DNA of 64,000 nt from Promethearchaeia archaeon (GCA_029856155.1 JAHQWL010000092.1:21489-85488); one strand, 5' to 3'; positions 25,940 through 34,770 are shown, numbered from the stretch's first letter. Notes: a model not told the origin generated them from the letters alone. A program made the numbers and translations.

Positions 25940-27253
25940 TTGTTTTCAAATATAGAGAGGTATAGATGCTTGGAGGATCTTAACATACAACAGCTTGAAA
26001 AGCAGTACTTTAGTGGTAAGGTAAGCAAGAAATCCATTGTTGATAAACTCATTTTAAAAATAGAATATAATAATGAAGTCTCTATTAGAATTAAAAGTTT
26101 AGAAACATTAAGTAAATTAAATCTATTATCTGATATGCATTTTGATTATTTAGAAAATCTAGCTATAGCTGATTTGAATGATCAAATTAGATCTATAGCA
26201 ATAAAAACTATTATAGACCAGTTCTATGATAAAGCGGACTTTTTAATAAATTGGATTGTTTATTTTGAGAATTCACCTTTTCTATTAAATGTGGCTATTA
26301 ATTCATTGATTAAGATTGACGAGCAATACTTAAAATATCTTTTATCAGAATCCATAACAAAAAAAATATCTGAAAAATCAAACAAGACAGATGAACTATT
26401 CAAGAAAGAATTAAAAAACTTATTTAACGAAAAACCACCAAATATGCTCCCAATTGATCAACTTACACAAATATTCCTTAATTTCTGTTTTATTTTAAAC
26501 AATGAAAAAAAATATCTTTTTTCTGAAAATCTAAACACTTCATCACTTATGTATAAACTTGAAGAGGGATGTATTACTGAATTAAGAGTGTGGGGTCTAA
26601 AAATTATTAAAGTCAGTGATCTTGAAGGTATCAATTTATTAACAGAATTGCAGATCCTTGATCTATCTGGGAATAATTTAAAGGAAATTGATGGGTTGAT
26701 AAATCTTTCCAAATTAAAATTGCTAAAATTTGGTGATTTAAGTTATGATACTGGTAATCAAATAAGTGAGATTAAAGGTCTTAATTCCTTGCCTAATCTT
26801 AAGATTCTCAACCTATCAAATAATTTTATTAAGCAAATCAAAGGTATTGATAATTTAAAAAATTTGGAATATTTGTATTTAGTTAATAATTCTATTTCAG
26901 AGATACAAGATATTGAAAATCTTGAAAAACTGAGATATTTGAATCTTGAGAAAAATAATATCTCTAAAATTGAAAATATTGAAATCTTATCTAATTTAGA
27001 AACAATTGTATTAAACGACAATAATATAAAAGTATTAGAAAACGTCGGAACCCTGAATAAGCTCAGAGAAATAAGGATTAGTAGGAATCCACTTTCCGAG
27101 ATAGAAGTTAAGCCTAGTTTAAATAATATCTGTTTAAAGCTTCATACATCAGAAATAGAACGATTATCCAAGTTAAATGGAATTGACTCATTTACAATCA
27201 AAGCTATTGGAGATGAAAAACCTAACGAATATACTACTCGTTATCAACAATAA
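25940..27253 (+). CDS. Leucine-rich-repeat protein with HEAT-like N-terminus
   Basis: A 437-residue soluble protein. Residues ~1-190 look like helical HEAT-type repeats (SIRIKSLETLSKLNLL, DQIRSIAIKTIIDQF). From ~213 to ~395 there are about seven 22-residue leucine-rich repeats of the SDS22 type, such as LQILDLSGNNLKEIDGL and LRYLNLEKNNISKIENI. Such proteins are protein-binding scaffolds, and no enzyme domain is seen. The track's TTG at 25940 has no ribosome site. A TTG at 25970 with GAGAGG about 9 nt upstream is the more likely start, giving 427 residues. There is no operon link to its neighbours. Confidence 0.85.
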   Translation: MFSNIERYRCLEDLNIQQLEKQYFSGKVSKKSIVDKLILKIEYNNEVSIRIKSLETLSKLNLLSDMHFDYLENLAIADLNDQIRSIAIKTIIDQFYDKADFLINWIVYFENSPFLLNVAINSLIKIDEQYLKYLLSESITKKISEKSNKTDELFKKELKNLFNEKPPNMLPIDQLTQIFLNFCFILNNEKKYLFSENLNTSSLMYKLEEGCITELRVWGLKIIKVSDLEGINLLTELQILDLSGNNLKEIDGLINLSKLKLLKFGDLSYDTGNQISEIKGLNSLPNLKILNLSNNFIKQIKGIDNLKNLEYLYLVNNSISEIQDIENLEKLRYLNLEKNNISKIENIEILSNLETIVLNDNNIKVLENVGTLNKLREIRISRNPLSEIEVKPSLNNICLKLHTSEIERLSKLNGIDSFTIKAIGDEKPNEYTTRYQQ

Positions 27254-27648
27254 ATAAGATATTGCCTTATTTAGGCATTCCTTTTTACCTTATCATATAT
27301 TAATATGCTGATAGTCTCATTAAGATGCATTAACAAGGTCATGGAAACTGTTAAAATCAAAAAAGAAAGTTAAAAAGAATAATAAACAAAATGAATTTAT
27401 TTTCAAGTTTTCAGACATTTGAATTATATCTTATGTGATTATTTTTATTAAATTATGTTGGAATAGAATTTATCAATTATATGTTTTGAGCTTGCTATTT
27501 ACAGTGTTTTAATTTTTATGGTATTAATAGCATGATATGGTTTAGTTAACATAAGATTTATTTAACTTTTTCTTAGCAATTTTTATATAGTAGTTTGATA
27601 TTATTTTTATATTAACTTTTAATTGTTAGATTATTAATTTAAGAGGGT
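27254..27648. other. 395-bp intergenic region with a small hairpin and a degenerate palindrome half
   Basis: No ORF or RNA gene is recognisable. Just after the LRR gene a short hairpin TGCCT-TATTT-AGGCA (27263-27277) followed by five T may end that transcript. At 27490 GCTTGCTATTTACAGT resembles the regulon palindrome, but its right arm is lost. The rest is plain AT-rich DNA carrying the promoter of the permease gene. Confidence 0.4.
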
Positions 27649-27837
27649 GTGATTATTTTGGTTGAATTAAAGGAAGTTCACAAAAATATAATATTCACAG
27701 TTGTTATCTCATTTGTTATCTTTATCCTTGGGGTGTTCATAAACTTTATAATCGTTCGATTCATACCAGGTGACCCCGCAAGGCAATATCTCGCTTCTAT
27801 GGGAATTTTATCTCCTACTCAAGAACAATATCTATAG
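27649..27837 (+). pseudogene. DppB-type peptide permease, N-terminal fragment cut by a frameshift
   Basis: These 62 residues hold the first membrane helix and the RFIPGDPARQYL motif of an oligopeptide/dipeptide ABC permease (DppB/OppB). Translation stops at a TAG right after SPTQEQYL. The next frame, open from about 27831 (SIDALRTLGFDQPIIIQF), continues the same protein without a gap, so a one-base shift near 27815-27835 splits the gene. This is either a real inactivating mutation or a sequencing/assembly error. A ribosome site GAGGGTG precedes the likely start. Confidence 0.7.
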
Positions 27838-27947
27838 ATGCTTTACGTACGTTAGGATTTGATCAACCAATTATCATCCAATTTTTTAGATATTTAGGGA
27901 ATCTCTTTACAGCTAATTGGGGAATCTCAATTGCTATAAATGCAGGT

Positions 27948-29378
27948 ATGCCAGTTACTGAAATACTTCGAATTGCTGTTCCTAGAACTATTGAAATTAT
28001 TTATATTCCTTTAATCATAGGACTAGTAGTAGGTATTATTCTTGGCAGACTTTCGAGAAAATATGAAGACCACAAGATTGGAAAATATATTAATGTATAT
28101 GTAGCTGTTGCTATTGCAGTTCCTACATTTGTATTTGCAATGATCTTTCAATTAGTGTTTGGTTATCTTTTGAATGTTTTGCCAGCATTTGGTTATAAGA
28201 CAATATCATACGCAGATCCATCGTTAATAACTGGATTTCTCATAGTAGATTCTTTAATTGATGGAAATATAGCTTTGGCGGGAGATATCCTTTTACATTT
28301 TATACTACCCGAATTGTGTTTAACTCTTATCGTTACTGCACTTGTAACAAGACAATATCGCTCTACTATAGAAAGCAATGCAATCACTACTACTAGATCT
28401 TTAATTTCAAATACAGCAACTATTGGTTATCATTTTGGTTTTATTTTTACTTCAATTATTTTAGTAGAAACTACTTTCAATGTAGGTGGTTTTGGCAGCT
28501 ATTTTTTAAACGCAATAATGGTTGGAGATTTTTTCGTTATAGTGGCATTTGTGAATATGATAATTATTTTTTTCGCTATTACTTCAATCATTTCAAATAT
28601 CATTTTTAGTGTACGTGAATCCGAGCAGTTTATATCTCCTGGATCTTTTGATGAAACTTATCCGCATCTAAAATGGAAGTCTCCTTTTACAATCATTGGA
28701 TTAATCATAATTAGCTTTTTTATTATAGTTGCATTATACCCTGAAATAATAAGTCAATATTCTCTCACAGAACTTAAGGGTTCTTTCCCAGGGCAATGGG
28801 AACTCCCTTCTTCAGATCATCTTTTGGGACAAGGAACATCTGGGCGAGATATGCTTGGACAAATTGTTTGGGGTGTATCGTTTTGTATTTTAGTTGGGAT
28901 GGGAGCTGTCGTTATAGGGATATTAGGAGGATTATTGTTTAGACTAACTGCTACGAAATTAAGCGAAAGGGGTAAAAATTTAGTTACCGGATTTACATTA
29001 GTTATATATATAATTCCAAGTGCAATCCTTGTTTTTCTTATAGCATTAATTTTTGGAAGTAATTTTATAATGACAATGATATTTATAGGGATAGTACTTA
29101 TTCCGAGTTTTACAAGGATAACTGCTAATGCTTCTACTTTAGAAATTAATGTATTTAAGTCAATCTTAAAGTATCTACCATTAATGGTTGGTATCGCAAT
29201 GATACTTTTTGAATCCATTAATTTTTTAGGATTCTCAAATACAAGGATCATTACTTTAGGGCAACTTATTAATGAAGGGAGGCTTCAACTGTATTATTAT
29301 TTTAGATTCGCAATTTTTCCGGCAATAGCAATAATACTCATGGTTACAGGGCTTATTCTTTTATATGAAGGATTATAA
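27948..29378 (+). CDS. Fused DppB-DppC ABC transporter permease (rest of frameshifted gene)
   Basis: The 476-residue ORF continues the fragment above. Its coding frame in fact opens at about 27831, and the ATG at 27948 is internal. The first ~220 residues are the rest of a DppB permease with TTFNVGGFGSYF near its end. A linker (SFDETYPHLKWKSP) then leads into a complete DppC-like half with HLLGQGTSGRDMLGQIVWG, the usual DppC entry motif. Permeases B and C are normally separate genes, so this is a fusion. No ATPase or binding-protein gene is nearby, so it is an orphan. With the frameshift it may be non-functional. Confidence 0.75.
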   Translation: MPVTEILRIAVPRTIEIIYIPLIIGLVVGIILGRLSRKYEDHKIGKYINVYVAVAIAVPTFVFAMIFQLVFGYLLNVLPAFGYKTISYADPSLITGFLIVDSLIDGNIALAGDILLHFILPELCLTLIVTALVTRQYRSTIESNAITTTRSLISNTATIGYHFGFIFTSIILVETTFNVGGFGSYFLNAIMVGDFFVIVAFVNMIIIFFAITSIISNIIFSVRESEQFISPGSFDETYPHLKWKSPFTIIGLIIISFFIIVALYPEIISQYSLTELKGSFPGQWELPSSDHLLGQGTSGRDMLGQIVWGVSFCILVGMGAVVIGILGGLLFRLTATKLSERGKNLVTGFTLVIYIIPSAILVFLIALIFGSNFIMTMIFIGIVLIPSFTRITANASTLEINVFKSILKYLPLMVGIAMILFESINFLGFSNTRIITLGQLINEGRLQLYYYFRFAIFPAIAIILMVTGLILLYEGL

Positions 29379-29579
29379 CAGTATTTATACTTTAAAATTA
29401 AAGGATTTAAAAATGCTTATTAAATCTTTTAAATTATATTGTTAGAAGAACTAATGTAATTAACCAATGGGAAGTATATAGGTAACATCCCGTTGAAATT
29501 ATGTAAAAAAGAATTAGTAAAAATATTAAAAAATTCAAAATTCAGATAATTAAAACAATTAGTTTGGAGTTTTTATGAA

Positions 29580-30773
29580 ATGAATGATTTAATTGAAAAA
29601 GCAAAAGAACACTTTGAGAAACTTGTAAGAGAGCAACTTGAACGTGTAGAACGGATGAAACAAGCAGAAGATTGGACTGATTATTCTTCGATTAAACCAA
29701 TTATAATTGGTGTCGCTGGAGGTGATGGTATTGGCCCTGAAATTACAAAACATGCTCGTGCAATTATGGAATTCATTCTAAAAGAGGAAATTGAAAATGG
29801 AAGCGTTGAAATAAGAGATATTGAAGGCTTAACGATTGAAAATAGAGCCAAACATATGAAAGCAATACCGGATGATGTTCTTGAACAATTAAAGAAATGT
29901 CATGTGATTCTAAAAGGTCCTACGCTTACTCCTCGTAAGGGTGACCAATGGCCAAATATTGAAAGTGCTAATGTTACCATGAGACGTGAGTTAGATCTTT
30001 TCGCCAATGTTCGTCCAGTTAAAGTTCCAGAATTAGGAATAGATTGGATGTTTTTCAGAGAAAATACAGAGGGCGCATATGTATTAGGTTCGAAAGGAAT
30101 TAATATTTCAGAGGATTTATCAATAGATTTTAAAGTAATAACTAAGCAAGGTTCGGATAGGATTATACGTTTAGCTTTTGATTACGCAGCAAAAAATAAT
30201 ATTAATCGGGTGTCTGTAGTAACTAAAGCTAATGTCATAAAAGCCACTGATGGTAGATTCCTTGCTATGGCAGAAGAAATCGCTAAAGAATATCCACAGG
30301 TGAAATGGGATGATTGGTATATTGATATTGCAACAGCTAAGTTAGTAGATCCCGCTCGTCAAAGTGATTTCAAGGTTTTTGTTGCTCCAAATCTTTATGG
30401 TGATATTATAACAGATGAAGCTGCTCAAATTCAAGGTGGTGTTGGGACTGCTGGAAGTGCTAATATCGGTAAACGTTATTCTATGTTTGAAGCTATCCAT
30501 GGTACTGCCCCTAGAATGGTTGAAACAGGACGCACTAAATATGCTGATCCTTCAAGTATTATAAAAGCTGCTGCGTTATTAATTAATCATATTGGTTTTG
30601 TTGAAAGAGCAAAGAAACTTGAGATGGCTCTTGATATTTGTGCTACATTTGAAAGAAAGTTGAAAATGACGGGGAGAGATACCGGTGCTACTGGAGAAGA
30701 ATATGCAAAATATATTATGGATACTATTCAAGATCCTAATCTTGAGGAAAAATGGAACAGGTATCAAAAATAA
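29580..30773 (+). CDS. icd: Isocitrate dehydrogenase (beta-decarboxylating dehydrogenase family)
   Basis: This enzyme oxidises isocitrate to 2-oxoglutarate and CO2, or runs in reverse. The 397 residues carry the isocitrate-type substrate loop SANVTMRRELDLFANVRPVK rather than the isopropylmalate pattern, then RENTEGAY, a metal-binding stretch with APNLYGDIITDEAAQIQGGVG, and HGTAPRMV at the cofactor site. The N-terminal ~45 residues extend beyond the usual start and are charged. It stands alone. With ATP-citrate lyase at 1-4 kb it supports an active citrate node. NAD versus NADP preference is not clear to me from the motif. Confidence 0.88.
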   Translation: MNDLIEKAKEHFEKLVREQLERVERMKQAEDWTDYSSIKPIIIGVAGGDGIGPEITKHARAIMEFILKEEIENGSVEIRDIEGLTIENRAKHMKAIPDDVLEQLKKCHVILKGPTLTPRKGDQWPNIESANVTMRRELDLFANVRPVKVPELGIDWMFFRENTEGAYVLGSKGINISEDLSIDFKVITKQGSDRIIRLAFDYAAKNNINRVSVVTKANVIKATDGRFLAMAEEIAKEYPQVKWDDWYIDIATAKLVDPARQSDFKVFVAPNLYGDIITDEAAQIQGGVGTAGSANIGKRYSMFEAIHGTAPRMVETGRTKYADPSSIIKAAALLINHIGFVERAKKLEMALDICATFERKLKMTGRDTGATGEEYAKYIMDTIQDPNLEEKWNRYQK

Positions 30774-30786
30774 AAGAGTGAATTCA

Positions 30787-30825
30787 ATTTTTTATTTAAC
30801 TTAAAAAGATTTTTTTTATTTTTGG
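30787..30825 (+). terminator. T-tracts after isocitrate dehydrogenase
   Basis: Two T-rich blocks, one with eight consecutive T, follow the stop by 14-50 bp. Confidence 0.35.
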
Positions 30826-30967
30826 TAATTATATATGTCTAATGCAACAGGCATGAATATGCAAATACCCAAAATTGTTGGATTGTTAAAATTATTATAA
30901 AAATAAAAGAAATGTTATAATCTAAACATAAATTATTTATCTTTTTTTTAATTTTCTGATATGAATT

Positions 30968-31273
30968 ATGGAAGAAGTTCCAGAAGAGAAAAAAATTGTA
31001 AGAATTGATCAAGTATATGTGGTCGGAGGAAGTTTTGATGAACCTTCAGATTTTACAAACAAGGTTAATCGAAATCTTTTACTATTACATGAAAGCAAAA
31101 AATACTATAAAATTAAAGATATAAAGTTCAATATTTTTAATGACCAACGCTTTCCTCAGTCAACTCCTATATACCTAGCCTTTATTGTTGCTGAAGTAGA
31201 TGTAGATGTTACCCCAGAACCAGAAAAAAAAAGAAAGAAGAAAAAGAAGCAAAAGAAAAAGAAGAGAATTTGA
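30968..31273 (+). CDS. Small protein with lysine-rich tail, unknown function
   Basis: A 101-residue protein I do not recognise. Residues 1-83 look globular (RIDQVYVVGGSFDEPSDF, IYLAFIVAEVDVDV). Residues 84-101 are almost all Lys/Arg, which suggests nucleic-acid or ribosome contact. The tail is coded by a purine homopolymer-like stretch. Directly after it, the adjacent frame reads on as DNIIILLTPEVIPQIIEALVEN to about 31385, so a slip in the A-rich tract may have shortened the gene. There is no operon link. Confidence 0.5.
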   Translation: MEEVPEEKKIVRIDQVYVVGGSFDEPSDFTNKVNRNLLLLHESKKYYKIKDIKFNIFNDQRFPQSTPIYLAFIVAEVDVDVTPEPEKKRKKKKKQKKKKRI

Positions 31274-31473
31274 TAATATTATTATACTTTTAACTCCTGA
31301 AGTTATACCACAGATAATAGAGGCTTTAGTTGAGAATAGCAACAAAAGTTCATTACCTTTAAATCAATTTTATAATTACGATTGATACATTTACCTTATT
31401 TTTTAAACTAAAATTCAATGATGGGTTCCCATTCCCTTAGTAGAATCATTCAATTGTTATTATATGATAATTT

Positions 31474-32121
31474 TTAACTGAATATTGTGTGATAAATTAT
31501 TTTTTCTATTTTCCGCAAATGTTCATATAATGCACTCCGAGAAATTTTAAAATGATTCGCGATTTTCTTTGAATTGATTCTACGAGGTATTTCAAAATAT
31601 CCATGCTGAATAGCGTAATACACAATTTCTTTCTGACGGTCTGTTAATTTTAAAAAAAGATTTTCATAGTTAACTTTTATGTTAGATATGCTTAGAATCT
31701 CCAATTTTCCTTCATAAAAGTGATTTAAGGAATTAACGAATTCATCAATATTTTTACTTTCTGTTATAATACTTACTAAAAGACGATCTTTATCTAGAAT
31801 AATAGGAGGATCGATAATCAGATCTAGTTTATCGAGGAATTCTTTCGTTTCCTTAACCCAGTTATGCTTAGAAAAGAAAATGTATTCTTTATTCCCCCTA
31901 TCCTCATTTATCACTTCTATATATGACATCCCATAATGTTCGCCTTCCAACATTTTCGGATGCATTTTAGGATCCTTGAATTTTACCTTCTGTGTTGCAA
32001 AGATTTGATCCTCGTCTTGACGGTGTATTTGGAGTAATTCATATTTTTCCAATAGGTCAAAGAATTCCTTAGACTTTGGATCTAAAGGTATTTTCAGAAC
32101 AATCTTTTTTAATTGCTTCAT
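31474..32121 (-). CDS. Bat-type HTH_10 transcription regulator, copy 3
   Basis: A 215-residue paralogue of the two regulators in the methyltransferase region, with the same N-terminal region (MKQLKKIVLKIPLDPKSKEFFDLLEKYELLQ...) and C-terminal HTH_10 (LTDRQKEIVYYAIQHGYFEIP, IANHFKISRSALYEHLRKIE). It is transcribed away from the GC-rich hydrolase gene. A one-mismatch copy of the regulon palindrome lies 32 bp upstream of its ATG. It likely controls the hydrolase gene, itself, or the distant methyltransferase genes. Confidence 0.85.
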   Translation of the reverse strand: MKQLKKIVLKIPLDPKSKEFFDLLEKYELLQIHRQDEDQIFATQKVKFKDPKMHPKMLEGEHYGMSYIEVINEDRGNKEYIFFSKHNWVKETKEFLDKLDLIIDPPIILDKDRLLVSIITESKNIDEFVNSLNHFYEGKLEILSISNIKVNYENLFLKLTDRQKEIVYYAIQHGYFEIPRRINSKKIANHFKISRSALYEHLRKIEKIIYHTIFS

Positions 32122-32152
32122 TTGTTAGTATAAATATTAACAGATTTAGATA

Positions 32153-32168
32153 ACTTGAATTTTCAAGC
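32153..32168. promoter_or_regulatory. Regulon palindrome with one mismatch (site I)
   Basis: ACTTGAATTTTCAAGC matches GCTTG-N6-CAAGC except for the first base. It lies 32 bp before regulator copy 3 and directly before a plus-strand TATA box, TTATATAAATAAA (32178-32190), facing the hydrolase gene. Confidence 0.55.
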
Positions 32169-32209
32169 TTAAGATTATTATATAAATAAAAATTCTCTTT
32201 TAATTAGCT

Positions 32210-32228
32210 TTATGGTATATTACCATAA
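32210..32228. promoter_or_regulatory. Perfect 8-3-8 palindrome in hydrolase leader
   Basis: TTATGGTATATTACCATAA has two perfect 8-bp arms around TAT. It falls where transcription from the TATA box at 32178 should begin, the usual place for an archaeal repressor site. It is unrelated to the GCTTG sites. Confidence 0.5.
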
Positions 32229-32318
32229 GTTAGATTAAAATGGATTTAAAAATTAATATCAAGCACTTTTCATAATTAAAAAAAAAATAACTAAATAAAA
32301 AAAAATAGGTGTATTATT

Positions 32319-34724
32319 ATAAACGCAAAAGAGTCTTCTGAATTAAGCGATCCTCTTTTCACCGAGCCATATATAGATATTGATGAGTGGCGGGACGATC
32401 CCGCACGCCATCGATACGTTCATGGTGGTTTTAAAGGCACCGATGCCAGATTTTCGTTCTATTTCCCACCGAAGGAGCAATATGAAGGCCGGTTCTTCCA
32501 ATATATTATGCCGATGTCTGGGGATGAGAATCAAGCACAGCACCCATCTTACCCAGATCCCCCCTACGCATTAAGCTTTATCTTCGAGAGTGGCGGCTAT
32601 TTAGTGGAATCTAACCTAGGGCGGCTGGATATGTTCCCAGGGGATGATCCCACCATCGCCGGATATCGGACCAGTGTGGCAGTAGCGAAATATTCGCGCG
32701 TTTTGGCTTCTGAAATGTATGGTCCCCACCGCTCCTATGGTTATGCTTGGGGCGGTAGCGGTGGAGGATATAAGACAATAAGTTGTATAGAAACCACAGT
32801 TGGTGTCTGGGACGGCGTGGTGCCATTTATTCACGCAACACCGATGGCTATGATCAATGTATTCTCGGTACAGGCTCATGCAATGCGCGTGTTAAAAGAT
32901 AAAATGCCAGCCATCATCGATGCAGTAGAACCTGGTGGTAGCGGAGATATGTATACTGATCTAAATGAAGAGGAACGAGAGGCGCTTACCGAAGTGACTA
33001 AGATGGGATTTCCGCCACGAGCTTGGTTCAATTACAGGAGAATAGCGTTCGGCTACACCGGAGTCTTAACTACACTCCTTGATCCAATGATTAAATGGGA
33101 TCCCACGTACTTTGAGGATTTTTGGAAGGAACCGGGCTACCTTGGTGCGAATCCGCCCCAATCGCTCTTAGACGCCCGGATTAAACACGATACAACCATA
33201 AGCAAGCTTATTATGCCCGAAGATATCAAGAAAATGGGAGGGGCATTGTCTATATCTGCCGGGCAAGCTGGTAACGTAGTCCCAGCAGGGTTTGTATTAG
33301 AAAGCGTGCCTGAAGGGGACATACAGGGAGCTTCAATATTCTTGAAAAGTGGTGAAGCAGAGGGTTGCGTAGTTTACGCTGTTGCAGCATTCGATAACAT
33401 GGTAATGCTAGCCTATGGCGAAGAAAACTACCAGTTTTTGGCAGCTGTCAAGGTGGGTGATGAAGTGCAGATCGACAACTCTAATTATCTCGCTACTCAA
33501 ACCTATCATCGCCATCAGGTTCCGTCACCTGATTATTATGTCTGGAACCAGTTCCGGGGCATTGATGGTAAACCGTTGTATCCGCAACGACCCGAGATAC
33601 TGGGGCCGCGTCATGCGTATCAAGGCGCTGGTTCGGTCCAGACGGGCAAGTTTGAGGGCAAGATGATCGTAGTAGAAATGTTAATGGACGAGGCTGCCTA
33701 TCCTTGGCAAGCCGACTGGTATCGCTCGAAGGTGAAAGTCGCATTGGGAGGAAAATTCGATGATAACTATCGGCTCTGGTTCATTGACAATGCAATGCAT
33801 ACACCACCGGTGATCACACCGTTAGACTCCCATCCAGCAATAACCACCCGAGTTATTAACTATAGTGGTGTATTACAACAGGCACTGCGCGATGTGAGTG
33901 CATGGGTTGAAAAAGGCGTAGCACCCCCTGCAAGTACTACATATAAAGTGGTAGATGGCCAAGTGGAAGTGCCACCGACTGCTACGGAGCGTAAGGGAGT
34001 TCAACCAGTGGTCACTGTTACAGTAAACGGAGGTGAGCGTGCAGATGTCAAGGTCGGGAAGAAACTTAAGTTTTCCGCGGTTATCGAAACACCACCGGAT
34101 GCCGGTTCGGTAGTTGGTGTGGAATGGGATTTCGAGGGCGCTGGTGACTATCCAATCACCGAGCATCTAAAAAACACCAAAAGCAATCATGTAGAGGTGA
34201 AAACCACTTATACTTTCTCCGAGAGTAGCACTTACTTTCCGGCGATTCGTGTAACCTCGCAAAGACAGGGCGACCCTCAAACTCGTCATGCACGAATCCA
34301 GAACATCGGTCGCGTGAGGGTCGTGGTAAGTGGTAAAGAAAAACAAAAACAAGAACCTGAAGGTAAAGAATTAATATTAGACTTAAAAGAGAAACCCGCC
34401 GATTTTCAAAAAATAGTAAACAAGTTCTTTGATGCAATCGGACAACATACTACTGTAGTTCAGGGAAGAGAGATTTCAACCAATGAGATTGGACCAAGAA
34501 CTGAACGTTCCACAAAATTCGAAGTTGTTCCTTCAGCTGGTGAAACTTTTTATACCATAAGTTTTGAAGATACAGAGTCTGGTATTGGCGTTTTTGTTGA
34601 AATAGATATTACAGTCTCGGGAGCCTATAAAATGATGGCAAAAATGATAAAAAAAATGACATCAAAATCGATTAAAGAAAATGCGATAGAAACTCTCAAT
34701 AAAATTTTAAAAGAAAATGAATGA
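32319..34724 (+). CDS. Alpha/beta-hydrolase-like protein with PKD-like domain, likely acquired; no canonical start codon
   Basis: The track begins at the ATG at 32508, but the frame is coding from at least 32322 (YIDIDEWRDDPARHRY, GGFKGTDARFSFYFPP). No ATG, GTG or TTG occurs in that stretch. AGGTG at 32307-32311 points to an ATA at 32319 (about 801 residues). The GGSGGGYKT nucleophile-elbow-like motif suggests a Ser hydrolase of esterase/tannase-like type. A PKD-like beta domain (VVGVEWDFEGAGDYP) follows at about residues 570-660. The DNA is visibly GC-richer than all neighbours until ~34340, after which an AT-rich C-terminal ~125-residue domain begins. This looks like a transferred gene joined to local sequence. 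No signal peptide is visible. Substrate unknown. Confidence 0.7.
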   Translation: MNAKESSELSDPLFTEPYIDIDEWRDDPARHRYVHGGFKGTDARFSFYFPPKEQYEGRFFQYIMPMSGDENQAQHPSYPDPPYALSFIFESGGYLVESNLGRLDMFPGDDPTIAGYRTSVAVAKYSRVLASEMYGPHRSYGYAWGGSGGGYKTISCIETTVGVWDGVVPFIHATPMAMINVFSVQAHAMRVLKDKMPAIIDAVEPGGSGDMYTDLNEEEREALTEVTKMGFPPRAWFNYRRIAFGYTGVLTTLLDPMIKWDPTYFEDFWKEPGYLGANPPQSLLDARIKHDTTISKLIMPEDIKKMGGALSISAGQAGNVVPAGFVLESVPEGDIQGASIFLKSGEAEGCVVYAVAAFDNMVMLAYGEENYQFLAAVKVGDEVQIDNSNYLATQTYHRHQVPSPDYYVWNQFRGIDGKPLYPQRPEILGPRHAYQGAGSVQTGKFEGKMIVVEMLMDEAAYPWQADWYRSKVKVALGGKFDDNYRLWFIDNAMHTPPVITPLDSHPAITTRVINYSGVLQQALRDVSAWVEKGVAPPASTTYKVVDGQVEVPPTATERKGVQPVVTVTVNGGERADVKVGKKLKFSAVIETPPDAGSVVGVEWDFEGAGDYPITEHLKNTKSNHVEVKTTYTFSESSTYFPAIRVTSQRQGDPQTRHARIQNIGRVRVVVSGKEKQKQEPEGKELILDLKEKPADFQKIVNKFFDAIGQHTTVVQGREISTNEIGPRTERSTKFEVVPSAGETFYTISFEDTESGIGVFVEIDITVSGAYKMMAKMIKKMTSKSIKENAIETLNKILKENE

Positions 34725-34754
34725 TCTCTTGGATTTAGCATTTCCTGATCATTC

Positions 34755-34770
34755 CCTTTTTTTTTTCTTC
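34755..34770 (+). terminator. T-tract after hydrolase gene
   Basis: A run of about ten T plus further pyrimidines lies 30 bp after the stop. Confidence 0.4.

Noticed and set aside
27490-27505. GCTTGCTATTTACAGT as another regulon operator
   Set aside because: The right arm does not match and the site is 155 bp from a probably broken permease gene.
28817-29251. Minus-strand 144-residue ORF inside the permease gene
   Set aside because: It is a shadow of a hydrophobic coding region on the plus strand, without a ribosome site or recognisable motif.
32611-34437. Several long minus-strand ORFs opposite the hydrolase gene
   Set aside because: They arise because this GC-richer DNA has fewer chance stops. 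Their translations show no domain pattern, whereas the plus frame does.
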